The notes under the pieces are model-generated. The model saw only the letters and a list, made by a program, of their open reading frames with translations. It had not been told where the DNA came from and ran no database searches. From Bacillota bacterium (lineage in GTDB: Bacteria > Bacillota > Clostridia > Clostridiales > Clostridiaceae), in NCBI GenBank assembly GCA_017861315.1, contig JAGFXP010000001.1, forward strand, positions 1 through 64,000: 64,000 nt of DNA, given 5' to 3'. Of this stretch, positions 52,252 to 59,992 are shown piece after piece (position 1 is the first letter of the stretch; the number at the start of each line of letters is the position of its first letter). The translations under genes were made by a program, and so were the position numbers.

Positions 52252-54603
52252 ATGGATGGTGTTCGTTATCCTAAAGAAAATAATCTGTATAAGAAAAAGG
52301 AACATACACAAATAGGACAAAGTAAGCCAAGAATAGATGGCGTTGTTAAGGCAACAGGCGCAGGTAGATACTGTGGAGATCTTAAATTCCCCAATATGCT
52401 ATACGGAAAGATGTTAACAAGTCCGCATGCGCATGCAAAAATACTGAGCATAGATACTTCAGATGCCGAAAAAATACCAGGAGTCGTAAAGATTATTACA
52501 CATAAGGACGTGCCAAGCCTTAAGTATGGGCTAAGTCCAGCTCGTTGGGATGAAAATGTTTTATGCATCGATAAAGTAAGGTTTGTAGGAGATAAAGTAG
52601 CTGCAGTTGCTTGTGTCGATGAAGAAACCTGCTATAAAGCCTTAAAGGCTATAAAAGTTGAATACGAAGTACTGCCCGCAGTGCTTGACTACAGAACTGC
52701 TATGAATGAAGATATGCCTCAAATCCATGAGGAATATGCCAATAACATAAATACAGAAATCCATCATGTATTCGGTGATCCTGATGAGGCTTTTGCTAAT
52801 GCTTATCATGTGCGTACAGACGTGTTTGAAGGACAGAGAACATACCAGTGTCCAATAGAACCTCACTCAGCTATCTCAATCTGGAAAGATGATAAACTTA
52901 CTGTATATTCCAGCACACAATCGGTACATTACTTTCAATATTACATTGCCCGAGAATTCGGATTGAAAATGGGTGATGTAAGGGTAATCAAACCACTGGT
53001 TGGTGGTGGTTTCGGCGGGAAACTTGAGCCTACAGGTTTGGAATATAACGGATCTGTACTCTCAAAACTGACAGGACGTCCGGTGAAAATGTTCTATGAT
53101 AGAGCTGAAATGTTTGCCCATAACCGTGGTCGTCACCAGGGTCACTATGAAGTTTCCACAGCTGTAGATAAAGATGGAAAAATATTAGGATTGAAAGTTA
53201 ATTTTCTTCTTGATGGAGGCGCATACACAAGCTTGGGTATAGCAACTGCATATTACTCCGGAGGATTACTGCCTTTAACCTATGATTTTGACAATTATCA
53301 ATTTGATTTAATGAGAATGTATACTAACCTTCCTGCCTGCGGTGCTCAGAGGGGACATGGCGCTCCACAGCCTAAATACGCTCTTGAGAGTCATTTAGAT
53401 AATGTGGCAAGAGACTTAGGCATTGATCCTCTTGAATTACGTAAACGCAATGCAAGAAAACCATATACCAACACATGCAACGGCATGGGTATTCAGACTT
53501 GTTACCTTACAGAGGCTCTAGAAAAACTCGAGGAGATTACCGATTGGAAAGAGAAAAAAGAAAAAGGCCTTCCTAAGGGAAGAGGAATCGGTATGGCCAC
53601 AGGATCGTTCGTTACAGGTGCCGGCTATCCAATATACAGAAATGATTATCCTTCTTCTTCATGTATGTTAAGAGTCAATGAAGATGGAACCTCTGCTACT
53701 CTATATTCAAATGCAATGGACATAGGTCAGGGTTCTGATACTGTTCTTTGTCAGATGGCAGCAGAAGCTATGGGCTATCGCTATGAGAATATGAAGATAG
53801 TAACTGGAGATACAGAAGTTGCACCTCTCGACTTTGGCGCGTATTCCAGTCGTCAGACAGCATACTGCGGATGGACAGTTAAGCGTGCAGGAGAAGAGAT
53901 TAAGGCTAAGATTCTTGAAACAGCAGGCTTTATGATGCATATTCCACCTGAAGATTTGGAATGTGAGGAAGGAATAATCTATTCTAAGTCACGCCCTAAG
54001 GTTACACCGATAACATTTGAAGAAGCCGCCAAGAAGTACTTTATTATAAAAGGACCTCTTGTTGCCACAGGCGTTTACACTGTACCTAGATTAGGCGGAT
54101 ACCACAAAGGAGCTGCCGTTGCTACATCACCTTGCTACAGCTTCTGTACCCAGGCTGCCGAAGTTCAGATTGATGAAGAAACTGGTGAGATTGAAGTTCT
54201 GCATGCATGGGATGTTCACGACGCAGGTCAGATCATTAATCCTGCTTTAATGAAAGGTCAAGTTCATGGAGCCTTTGGTATGGGAGTAAGTGAAACAATT
54301 TGGGAAGAAGTTGTATTCAATAATAATGGAAAGATCATGAATGCTGATGTTGGTGGCTATCGAATAATTACAGCACAGGATATGCCGAATTTTACAAATG
54401 ATCTTATCAAGAGTAATGATGAACCTGCTACTCCATGGGGACTTAAAGAAATTGGTGAAGGTTCAAACAACCCTACAATGGGAGCTGTAAGAAATGCCAT
54501 TTATGATGCAATTGGAGTAAATATTTCAACCCTGCCATTGTCATTTGAAAAGGTATGGCGTGCAATTAAGGAAAAGAAGGAACAAGAACAAATAAGTGAA
54601 TAA
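52252..54603 (+). CDS. Molybdenum hydroxylase large subunit, operon 2
   Basis: A 783-residue catalytic subunit of the xanthine dehydrogenase family. Motifs: VGGGFGGKLEPTG near 247, GAQRGHGAPQPKYA near 365, GAYSSRQTAYCGW near 530, and the catalytic base in LKEIGEGSNNP (Glu736). It shares the usual two-domain layout with operon 1 but has the common GGFGGK form. Linked CoA ligase and CoA transferase suggest that the substrate is a CoA thioester, as in furoyl-CoA or nicotinoyl-type pathways; the true substrate is open. ATG 52252 follows AAAGGGGG. Confidence 0.92.
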   Translation: MDGVRYPKENNLYKKKEHTQIGQSKPRIDGVVKATGAGRYCGDLKFPNMLYGKMLTSPHAHAKILSIDTSDAEKIPGVVKIITHKDVPSLKYGLSPARWDENVLCIDKVRFVGDKVAAVACVDEETCYKALKAIKVEYEVLPAVLDYRTAMNEDMPQIHEEYANNINTEIHHVFGDPDEAFANAYHVRTDVFEGQRTYQCPIEPHSAISIWKDDKLTVYSSTQSVHYFQYYIAREFGLKMGDVRVIKPLVGGGFGGKLEPTGLEYNGSVLSKLTGRPVKMFYDRAEMFAHNRGRHQGHYEVSTAVDKDGKILGLKVNFLLDGGAYTSLGIATAYYSGGLLPLTYDFDNYQFDLMRMYTNLPACGAQRGHGAPQPKYALESHLDNVARDLGIDPLELRKRNARKPYTNTCNGMGIQTCYLTEALEKLEEITDWKEKKEKGLPKGRGIGMATGSFVTGAGYPIYRNDYPSSSCMLRVNEDGTSATLYSNAMDIGQGSDTVLCQMAAEAMGYRYENMKIVTGDTEVAPLDFGAYSSRQTAYCGWTVKRAGEEIKAKILETAGFMMHIPPEDLECEEGIIYSKSRPKVTPITFEEAAKKYFIIKGPLVATGVYTVPRLGGYHKGAAVATSPCYSFCTQAAEVQIDEETGEIEVLHAWDVHDAGQIINPALMKGQVHGAFGMGVSETIWEEVVFNNNGKIMNADVGGYRIITAQDMPNFTNDLIKSNDEPATPWGLKEIGEGSNNPTMGAVRNAIYDAIGVNISTLPLSFEKVWRAIKEKKEQEQISE

Positions 54604-54624
54604 GGACATCAATATCTGACTGGC

Positions 54625-54664
54625 GGAGATAAAGAGATGAGGTTTCCAAATTCTCTTTATCTCC
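54625..54664 (+). repeat. 13-bp hairpin after the operon 2 large subunit
   Basis: GGAGATAAAGAGA (54625-54637) and its exact complement (54652-54664) with a 14-base loop. No T-run follows, so it is more likely an mRNA-protecting or processing hairpin inside the operon than a terminator. Confidence 0.6.
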
Positions 54665-54681
54665 AAATTAGGAGAGTGCTT

Positions 54682-54816
54682 ATGGAAATTAAAATCATGG
54701 AAAAAATATCAAGATGTATAAAGGAAGGCAAAGATGTTGCTGTTAAAGAACGATTCCACGAGGATGTTGAACTGAAAGTTGGGGATATTGCAGGGGGTTC
54801 GATTTTAACTTATTGA
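54682..54816 (+). CDS. Small ORF, 44 residues, between the hydroxylase and yqeB
   Basis: ATG 54682 has GGAGAG 5 bases upstream, and the frame ends at TGA 54816. The peptide (MEIKIMEKISRCIKEGKDVA and on to GGSILTY) is charged, has one Cys and no membrane segment. I recognise no family. It may be a real small protein of the selenium/molybdenum operon, or the front remnant of an XdhC-type gene, whose usual place this is. Only spacing and the ribosome site support it. Confidence 0.4.
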   Translation: MEIKIMEKISRCIKEGKDVAVKERFHEDVELKVGDIAGGSILTY

Positions 54817-54830
54817 GGGAGGGGAAGTCG

Positions 54831-55637
54831 ATGTTTTCGAAACACTGTGTAATTGTCAAAGGAGGCGGAGATCTGGCCACCGCCGTAGCTCACAAACTGT
54901 TTCGCGTGGGTTTTCATGTTGTTATCACTGAATTAGAAAAACCTATGATGGTAAGAAGAAAGGTGTCGTTTGCGAATTGCATTTATGAAAGTGAGTGGAC
55001 AGTTGAAGGGATTACTTCGGTGATGACCGATGCTGAAGGAATGGATCGGGTACTCAAGGACGGAAAAATCCCTGTACTTATTGATCCGACATGCAATATA
55101 TCTAAACAGATACAGCCATCAATTATTATAGATGCAATACTGGCCAAGAGGAATCTTGGGACACAACTTAAGGACGCTCCTGTTGTTATTGGACTTGGTC
55201 CTGGATTTATCGCAGGGGAAGATGTAAATGCAGTAATAGAAACCAAGAGGGGGCATAATTTGGGGAGGATAATATTTTGTGGAGCAGCTGAACCAAATAC
55301 AGGAGTGCCTGGGGATATAAAAGGATATACTACTCAAAGGATATTGAGATCTCCTTGCGAAGGGATTGTGGAAAACCAGGTTGAAATTGGTTCTGTGGTG
55401 AAGCAAGGTGACATAATCTGCGCTGTAAACGGAGAGGAAGTAAATGCACAAATTGATGGAATAGTAAGAGGATTGATAGCAACCAATTCAAATGTATCAC
55501 TTGGAGAGAAAATTGGTGACGTAGACCCAAGAAGCGATGTTGAATACTGCACAACCATAAGCGATAAAGGAAGGAGCATTGCTGGAGGTGTATTGGAGGC
55601 GGTTATGATACTGCTTGAAGATTCGAAATGTAAATAG
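54831..55637 (+). CDS. yqeB: YqeB-family (EF2563-like) selenium-dependent molybdenum hydroxylase maturation protein
   Basis: A 268-residue protein starting MFSKHCVIVKGGGDLATAVA, a Rossmann-like motif. PVVIGLGPGFIAGEDVNAVI near 127 and a C-terminal biotinyl-lipoyl-like fold (VEIGSVVKQGDIICAVNGEE, IDGIVRGLIATN) follow. The family occurs with hydroxylases that carry a labile selenium atom at the molybdenum centre. ATG 54831 has GGGAGGGG upstream. Its place behind operon 2 implies that this hydroxylase, and perhaps also operon 1, is selenium-dependent. Confidence 0.88.
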   Translation: MFSKHCVIVKGGGDLATAVAHKLFRVGFHVVITELEKPMMVRRKVSFANCIYESEWTVEGITSVMTDAEGMDRVLKDGKIPVLIDPTCNISKQIQPSIIIDAILAKRNLGTQLKDAPVVIGLGPGFIAGEDVNAVIETKRGHNLGRIIFCGAAEPNTGVPGDIKGYTTQRILRSPCEGIVENQVEIGSVVKQGDIICAVNGEEVNAQIDGIVRGLIATNSNVSLGEKIGDVDPRSDVEYCTTISDKGRSIAGGVLEAVMILLEDSKCK

Positions 55638-55656
55638 TTGAAAGGTGAGGATTAAT

Positions 55657-56013
55657 ATGTTCGTTGGCATTGATGTTAAAGACACGAGAATAGGTATGGG
55701 GCTGGTGAATGACAAAGGAGAATTGTCATTTGAGAGCACATTTCCGGTAGATTCTGGGCAGAATCCGGATAAGGTTATGCTGGATATAATTTATGTCGTG
55801 AAAAGTATTTCTGAGACTGTGCCCCTGGAGTTGTTTAATGAAAGGATATCAGGTATAGGAATAGGCATACATGACGCATTCATGGAGAAAACTTCCTTGC
55901 AGGAAACAATCCAGAGGTATTTCGACATACCAGTATTTGTTGAAAGCGTTAAAGGTAAGGTTAAGAATGAAGGAATAATAGCCGCAGGATTGCTTTGTAA
56001 TGGCAGGGTATAG
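55657..56013 (+). CDS. Short ROK-like protein or fragment
   Basis: A 118-residue protein resembling only the N-terminal lobe of ROK kinases: FVGIDVKDTRIGMGLVNDKG, then ISGIGIGIHDAF, then FDIPVFVESVKGKVKNEGII (in pieces). The phosphate-binding DxGGT motif is altered to DVKDT, and the catalytic and zinc-binding halves are missing. It ends in TAG. RBS AAGGTGAGG and ATG 55657 are good, so it may still be made. Right behind it a second strong site (GGAGGAG) starts an 8-codon frame at 56031 that stops at once, which suggests that something has been lost here. Confidence 0.55.
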   Translation: MFVGIDVKDTRIGMGLVNDKGELSFESTFPVDSGQNPDKVMLDIIYVVKSISETVPLELFNERISGIGIGIHDAFMEKTSLQETIQRYFDIPVFVESVKGKVKNEGIIAAGLLCNGRV

Positions 56014-56159
56014 GTAAGGAGGAGAATCAATGGATAACATCAGGTATACTGCATAAAATTTTGCGGCATTTCGGCGATTATTTATGTTGCGAATAGTAAT
56101 TTTTTTTAGGACTCGTTGTACTTTCGCAAGGGTAACGAATGGGTGAAGGAGGAAGAGAA

Positions 56160-57179
56160 ATGAAACTGATTGATACTGAGGATGCCGTCGGACATGTTTT
56201 ATGCCACGATCTGACCCGAATAATAAAATGTGTAGCAAAAGAAGCTGTATTTAGTAAAGGGCACATAGTGACAGAGGAGGATATCCCTGTTTTGATGTCG
56301 ATAGGCAAGGAACACCTTTACGTATGGGAAAAACAGGAAGGAATGCTCCATGAAAATGAGGCGGCAGAGATCCTATACAACATATGTCGGAATGACTATA
56401 TGCACCCGACCGAGGTTAAGGAAGGAAAAATCGAAGTCATCGCTGAAGAGGATGGCCTTCTTAAAATTGATATTGAAAAGCTAAGCAAAATAAATTCGCT
56501 CGGTGAGATGATGATAGCTACTCGCCACAGCGATTTTCCTGTAAAAAAAGGCGACAAGCTGGCAGGCACGCGAATTATCCCCCTTGTGATTGAACGAGAG
56601 AAGATGGATGCAGCTGTCAGGCTGATGGGCGATAAACCGCTTATGGAGATCTTGCCGTTCAGGCACAAAAGGGCTGGAATTGTGACTACAGGCAGCGAGG
56701 TTTCCTCTGGCAGGATTAAGGATACATTCGGGCCTGTTATACGAGAAAAACTAAGTGAATACGATGTTGAAGTTCTTGGCCAAAAGATACTTTGCGATGA
56801 TGCTGTTTCGATTTCCAGTGCAATAGAAGACTTTATCGGTGAAGGAGCGGATCTAATAATCTGTACAGGTGGTATGAGTGTTGACCCGGATGACACTACC
56901 CCCGTTGCTATAAAAAATACAGGTGCAAGGCTTGTTGCATACGGTGCGCCAGTATTGCCAGGAGCTATGTTCCTGCTTGCGTACTACAAGGACACAATTC
57001 CGATACTAGGCCTTCCTGGTTGTGTGATGTATTCCAAACGCACCATTTTCGATCTGGTTCTACCGAGGGTGATGGCAGAGGATAAAATAACCCTGGAGGA
57101 TCTTGCTAGCCTTGGTCACGGAGGGTTGTGCCTGAATTGCAAAGCCTGCACATTTCCTAACTGCGGATTTGGGAAGTAG
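56160..57179 (+). CDS. MoeA/MogA-like molybdopterin-binding protein with Cys-rich tail
   Basis: A 339-residue protein. The first 150 residues are a MoeA-like domain, and the MoCF-biosynthesis fold is seen in AGIVTTGSEVSSGRI near 170, LIICTGGMSVDPDDTTP near 237 and PGAMFLLAYYKDTIPILGLPG (in pieces). The C-terminus has CLNCKACTFPNCGFGK, a CxxCxxC...C set that could hold an Fe-S cluster or zinc. ATG 56160 follows GGAGGAAG. Such proteins sit in selenium-dependent hydroxylase clusters and probably modify or insert the molybdenum cofactor. The gap 56014-56159 shows no other gene. Confidence 0.82.
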   Translation: MKLIDTEDAVGHVLCHDLTRIIKCVAKEAVFSKGHIVTEEDIPVLMSIGKEHLYVWEKQEGMLHENEAAEILYNICRNDYMHPTEVKEGKIEVIAEEDGLLKIDIEKLSKINSLGEMMIATRHSDFPVKKGDKLAGTRIIPLVIEREKMDAAVRLMGDKPLMEILPFRHKRAGIVTTGSEVSSGRIKDTFGPVIREKLSEYDVEVLGQKILCDDAVSISSAIEDFIGEGADLIICTGGMSVDPDDTTPVAIKNTGARLVAYGAPVLPGAMFLLAYYKDTIPILGLPGCVMYSKRTIFDLVLPRVMAEDKITLEDLASLGHGGLCLNCKACTFPNCGFGK

Positions 57180-57248
57180 TTAAGACTAAACCGCATTAAC
57201 TTGTCAAAACTATATTTGCCGCAAGCGGTGCGGCGGAATGGGGTTTAA

Positions 57249-58223
57249 ATGGTTGACGGTATTGGGAGAAACATCGACTATCTCAGGATTTCAGTTACCG
57301 ACAGGTGCAATCTAAGATGTTTGTACTGCATGCCTGAGGCTGGGATTGAAAATTTGGAGCATGAAGAAATACTGACGTTTAAGGAGATTCTGACAATTGT
57401 AAAGGTTGTTTCACAACTCGGCATACGCAAGATTAAGATCACAGGAGGAGAGCCCTTGGTTAGAAAAGGCATAATAAACCTGATAAGAAGGCTTAAAGAT
57501 ATCGAAGGCATTGAAGAGGTCACAATGACCTCAAATGGAGTGCTTTTGGGGGATATGGCTCAGGAACTTGCGGGCGCAGGTCTGGACAGTGTGAATGTCA
57601 GCCTTGATACCTTAAACAAAACAAGTTTTAATAGTATTACCCGCAGAGACTGTCTTGATAAAGTGATATATGGGATAAAAAAATCTGTGGAAGCCGGGCT
57701 GAAAACAAAGATTAATTGCGTCCCACTTGCCCAGTTACACGGTGAAGACTTGAAAAATATGCTGAAAATTGTCAAAGAATATCCTATCGATGTGCGGTTT
57801 ATTGAACTTATGCCTATCGGTTTTGGAAAAAGCTATTCGCCAGTCAGCAACGAGCAGATACTTGGTGAGATAGAGAATGAATACGGGAGGCTGCAGCGAT
57901 CAAAAACCAAACATGGGAATGGTCCTGCCGTGTATTATGATATACCGGGTTTCAGAGCCAGTGTCGGCTTTATTAGCGCAGTCACCGATGAATTCTGTGA
58001 AAACTGCAATCGTATTAGATTGACAGCTGACGGCAATTTGAAATTATGTCTGCATTACAATAAGGGCGTTGCGTTAAAACCCCTTCTGCGCAGTGGAATA
58101 AGCAGGGAACAATTGAAGATCGTTATTGAGAAAGCAATCCACAATAAACCCGTATGTCACAGTTTCAACAGCGACTGTGCGGATAACATTGAATTAAGGA
58201 ATATGGTTCAGATTGGAGGATAA
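57249..58223 (+). CDS. moaA: GTP 3',8-cyclase (molybdenum cofactor biosynthesis)
   Basis: A 324-residue radical SAM enzyme for the first step of molybdopterin synthesis. The N-terminal cluster motif is DRCNLRCLYC, and GGEPLVRKG near 72 binds SAM. The C-terminal second cluster is held by CENCNRIRLTADGNLKLCL. The start ATG 57249 has a GGGG site 6 bases upstream. The family's usual C-terminal double-Gly ends the chain (QIGG). It closes the selenium/molybdenum operon. Confidence 0.95.
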   Translation: MVDGIGRNIDYLRISVTDRCNLRCLYCMPEAGIENLEHEEILTFKEILTIVKVVSQLGIRKIKITGGEPLVRKGIINLIRRLKDIEGIEEVTMTSNGVLLGDMAQELAGAGLDSVNVSLDTLNKTSFNSITRRDCLDKVIYGIKKSVEAGLKTKINCVPLAQLHGEDLKNMLKIVKEYPIDVRFIELMPIGFGKSYSPVSNEQILGEIENEYGRLQRSKTKHGNGPAVYYDIPGFRASVGFISAVTDEFCENCNRIRLTADGNLKLCLHYNKGVALKPLLRSGISREQLKIVIEKAIHNKPVCHSFNSDCADNIELRNMVQIGG

Positions 58224-58343
58224 ATGGATTTTTCACCAGCTTTGGTATATAATATATTCGAATTCAAATAGAAGTAAGGTTATTCAACCGGGCAATGATC
58301 AGAACGCTTAGCAATACCAAAGAACGGTTCGGGAGGGGCAACA

Positions 58344-59495
58344 ATGGCAAACATATTCGATTATCTTGAGTGGCGCGGAGATCTTAGCTTTGCGCAGGAC
58401 AGGTTTAATGAAGTGGACAACCTCATACTGTCGGTACTGGCATACGTGGATTATGAAGGACTGGTGAGTGAAACAGCTGGCGGGCCGGGGACTCCGTTGT
58501 CGAAGGCCGCGGATTACTACAAGACCCATGAATTCAAGTCGCCCGCATTTTACGACAACCCATTCTTCAACGAGATACCAAGCCTTCTCCAGAAGGCAGC
58601 CGAATCGGCGCGCTTCGGCAGCGTAGAGCTGTCCGGTTACGTCAACCAGATAGACCACGAGAATTCGAAACAGTTCTCGGCGCTTGTTTTTGCTATAAGC
58701 ACTGGACTGCAATATATCGCTTTCAGGGGCACAGACGACACGATAGCCGGATGGAAGGAAGACTTCGAGATGAGCTTCATGGAAGAGGTGCCTGCACAGA
58801 AGCAGGCTGCGGAGTATCTGGCAGCAGCTGCACCACAGCTTGAAGGCAGATTCTTTCTCGGAGGGCACTCAAAGGGAGGCAACCTTGCTGTATATGCGGC
58901 AACCCACTGCTCGGCTGTGATACGTGACAGGATAGAAGGTGTCTTCAACAACGACGGACCTGGATTCCGGACAGATGTCATACAGAGCGAGGTCTATCAG
59001 AGCTTGCTGGACAGGATCAACACATACGTTCCAAAATCCTCCGTTGTGGGGATTCTTATGGAGCACGGCGAAGAGTATAAGGTCGTGGGCAGCAGCGGCA
59101 TAGGCATTATGCAGCATAATGCGCTTAATTGGGAAGTCAAGGGCCCAAGCTTTGTGTACGAGAATGAACTGACAAGAAACAGCCGGAATCTTGATAGGGC
59201 CCTGAGGTCATTGATGAGCAACTTGTCGATTGAAAACAAGTCGTATTTTGTAGATGCATTCTTCGAGATAATACAGGCCACTGGTGCGCATACCCTCAGC
59301 GAGCTGACCAGGGAAAAACTTAACTCAATCGACACAATGGTGAAGACATACAAGAACATGGATCCTTCGCAGCAGGAGATGCTGAAAGGTACTATAGAGA
59401 CTTATATCAGGGAGAGGCAGAAAGTGTTCAGGAAAAACATCGGTGAAGGTATAGATGCGCTGCTTTCCCGAAAAAATGATGACAAGATAAAATAG
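58344..59495 (+). CDS. DUF2974/Mbeg1-like alpha/beta hydrolase (lipase-like)
   Basis: A 383-residue protein with the nucleophile elbow GGHSKGGNLAVYAA (Ser near residue 176), and the family opening MANIFDYLEWRGDLSFAQD. IAFRGTDDTIAGWKEDF near 131 lies before the elbow, as in class 3 lipases. No signal peptide is seen, so it acts in the cytosol. ATG 58344 follows GGGAGGGG. The substrate is unknown. It is flanked by its own terminator and is not linked to the molybdenum operon. Confidence 0.85.
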   Translation: MANIFDYLEWRGDLSFAQDRFNEVDNLILSVLAYVDYEGLVSETAGGPGTPLSKAADYYKTHEFKSPAFYDNPFFNEIPSLLQKAAESARFGSVELSGYVNQIDHENSKQFSALVFAISTGLQYIAFRGTDDTIAGWKEDFEMSFMEEVPAQKQAAEYLAAAAPQLEGRFFLGGHSKGGNLAVYAATHCSAVIRDRIEGVFNNDGPGFRTDVIQSEVYQSLLDRINTYVPKSSVVGILMEHGEEYKVVGSSGIGIMQHNALNWEVKGPSFVYENELTRNSRNLDRALRSLMSNLSIENKSYFVDAFFEIIQATGAHTLSELTREKLNSIDTMVKTYKNMDPSQQEMLKGTIETYIRERQKVFRKNIGEGIDALLSRKNDDKIK

Positions 59496-59501
59496 GCAGA
59501 A

Positions 59502-59531
59502 GGTCAGGAAGAAATTCCTGGCCTTTTTTTG
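59502..59531 (+). terminator. Terminator after the lipase-like gene
   Basis: AGGTCAGGAA (59502-59511) pairs with TTCCTGGCCT (59516-59525) with one G-U pair, followed by T x7. Confidence 0.9.
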
Positions 59532-59532
59532 T

Positions 59533-59560
59533 TGACATGGCAGGATAAAGAGTTATAATA
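59533..59560 (+). promoter_or_regulatory. SigA promoter of the metal-ATPase operon
   Basis: TTGACA (59533-59538), 16 bases, TATAAT (59555-59560). Just downstream TGAATGATTGTTCA (59567-59580) is a small palindrome of the kind bound by ArsR/SmtB repressors. Confidence 0.75.
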
Positions 59561-59607
59561 TACGTATGAATGATTGTTCAAGTGTTCAGTGATGAGGGGG
59601 TGAGCTA

Positions 59608-59976
59608 ATGCAAAAAAACATGCAGCCAATAGAGCGTTGCGACTGCGAGGTAATCCACGACAGTATTGTGGAAAAGGTAAAGGAAAAGATGCCCCGGGAG
59701 GAAACTTTGTATGATCTGGCTGAGCTTTTCAAGATATTCGGAGACTCGACAAGGATAAGGATACTTTGGGCTCTGCATGAGTCGGAAATGTGCGTATGCG
59801 ACATCGCATTCCTGCTCAACATGACCCAGTCGGCAATCTCCCACCAGCTGAGGGTTCTGAAACATTCGGACCTCGTAAAGAGCAGAAGGGAAGGGAAGAT
59901 AGTATTCTATTCCCTGAAGGATGAGCATGTGAAACAAATATTCGATCTCGGATTAATCCATATAGAAGAAGCGTAG
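59608..59976 (+). CDS. ArsR/SmtB-family metal-sensing repressor (CadC-like)
   Basis: A 122-residue winged-helix repressor. The N-terminal CDC (11-13) and the helix motif SEMCVCDIAFLLN near 57 provide the Cys ligands of a CadC-type Cd/Pb/Zn site. The recognition helix is MTQSAISHQLRVLKHSDLV. ATG 59608 follows GAGGGGGTGAG. It precedes the P-type ATPase gene by 16 bases and probably represses both genes until metal binds. Confidence 0.93.
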   Translation: MQKNMQPIERCDCEVIHDSIVEKVKEKMPREETLYDLAELFKIFGDSTRIRILWALHESEMCVCDIAFLLNMTQSAISHQLRVLKHSDLVKSRREGKIVFYSLKDEHVKQIFDLGLIHIEEA

Positions 59977-59992
59977 CAGTGAGGTGATAGAG

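Noticed and set aside
50838-54603. 4-hydroxybenzoyl-CoA reductase
   Set aside because: The FAD subunit lacks the extra 4Fe-4S-binding loop that defines that enzyme, although the linked CoA ligase made it tempting.
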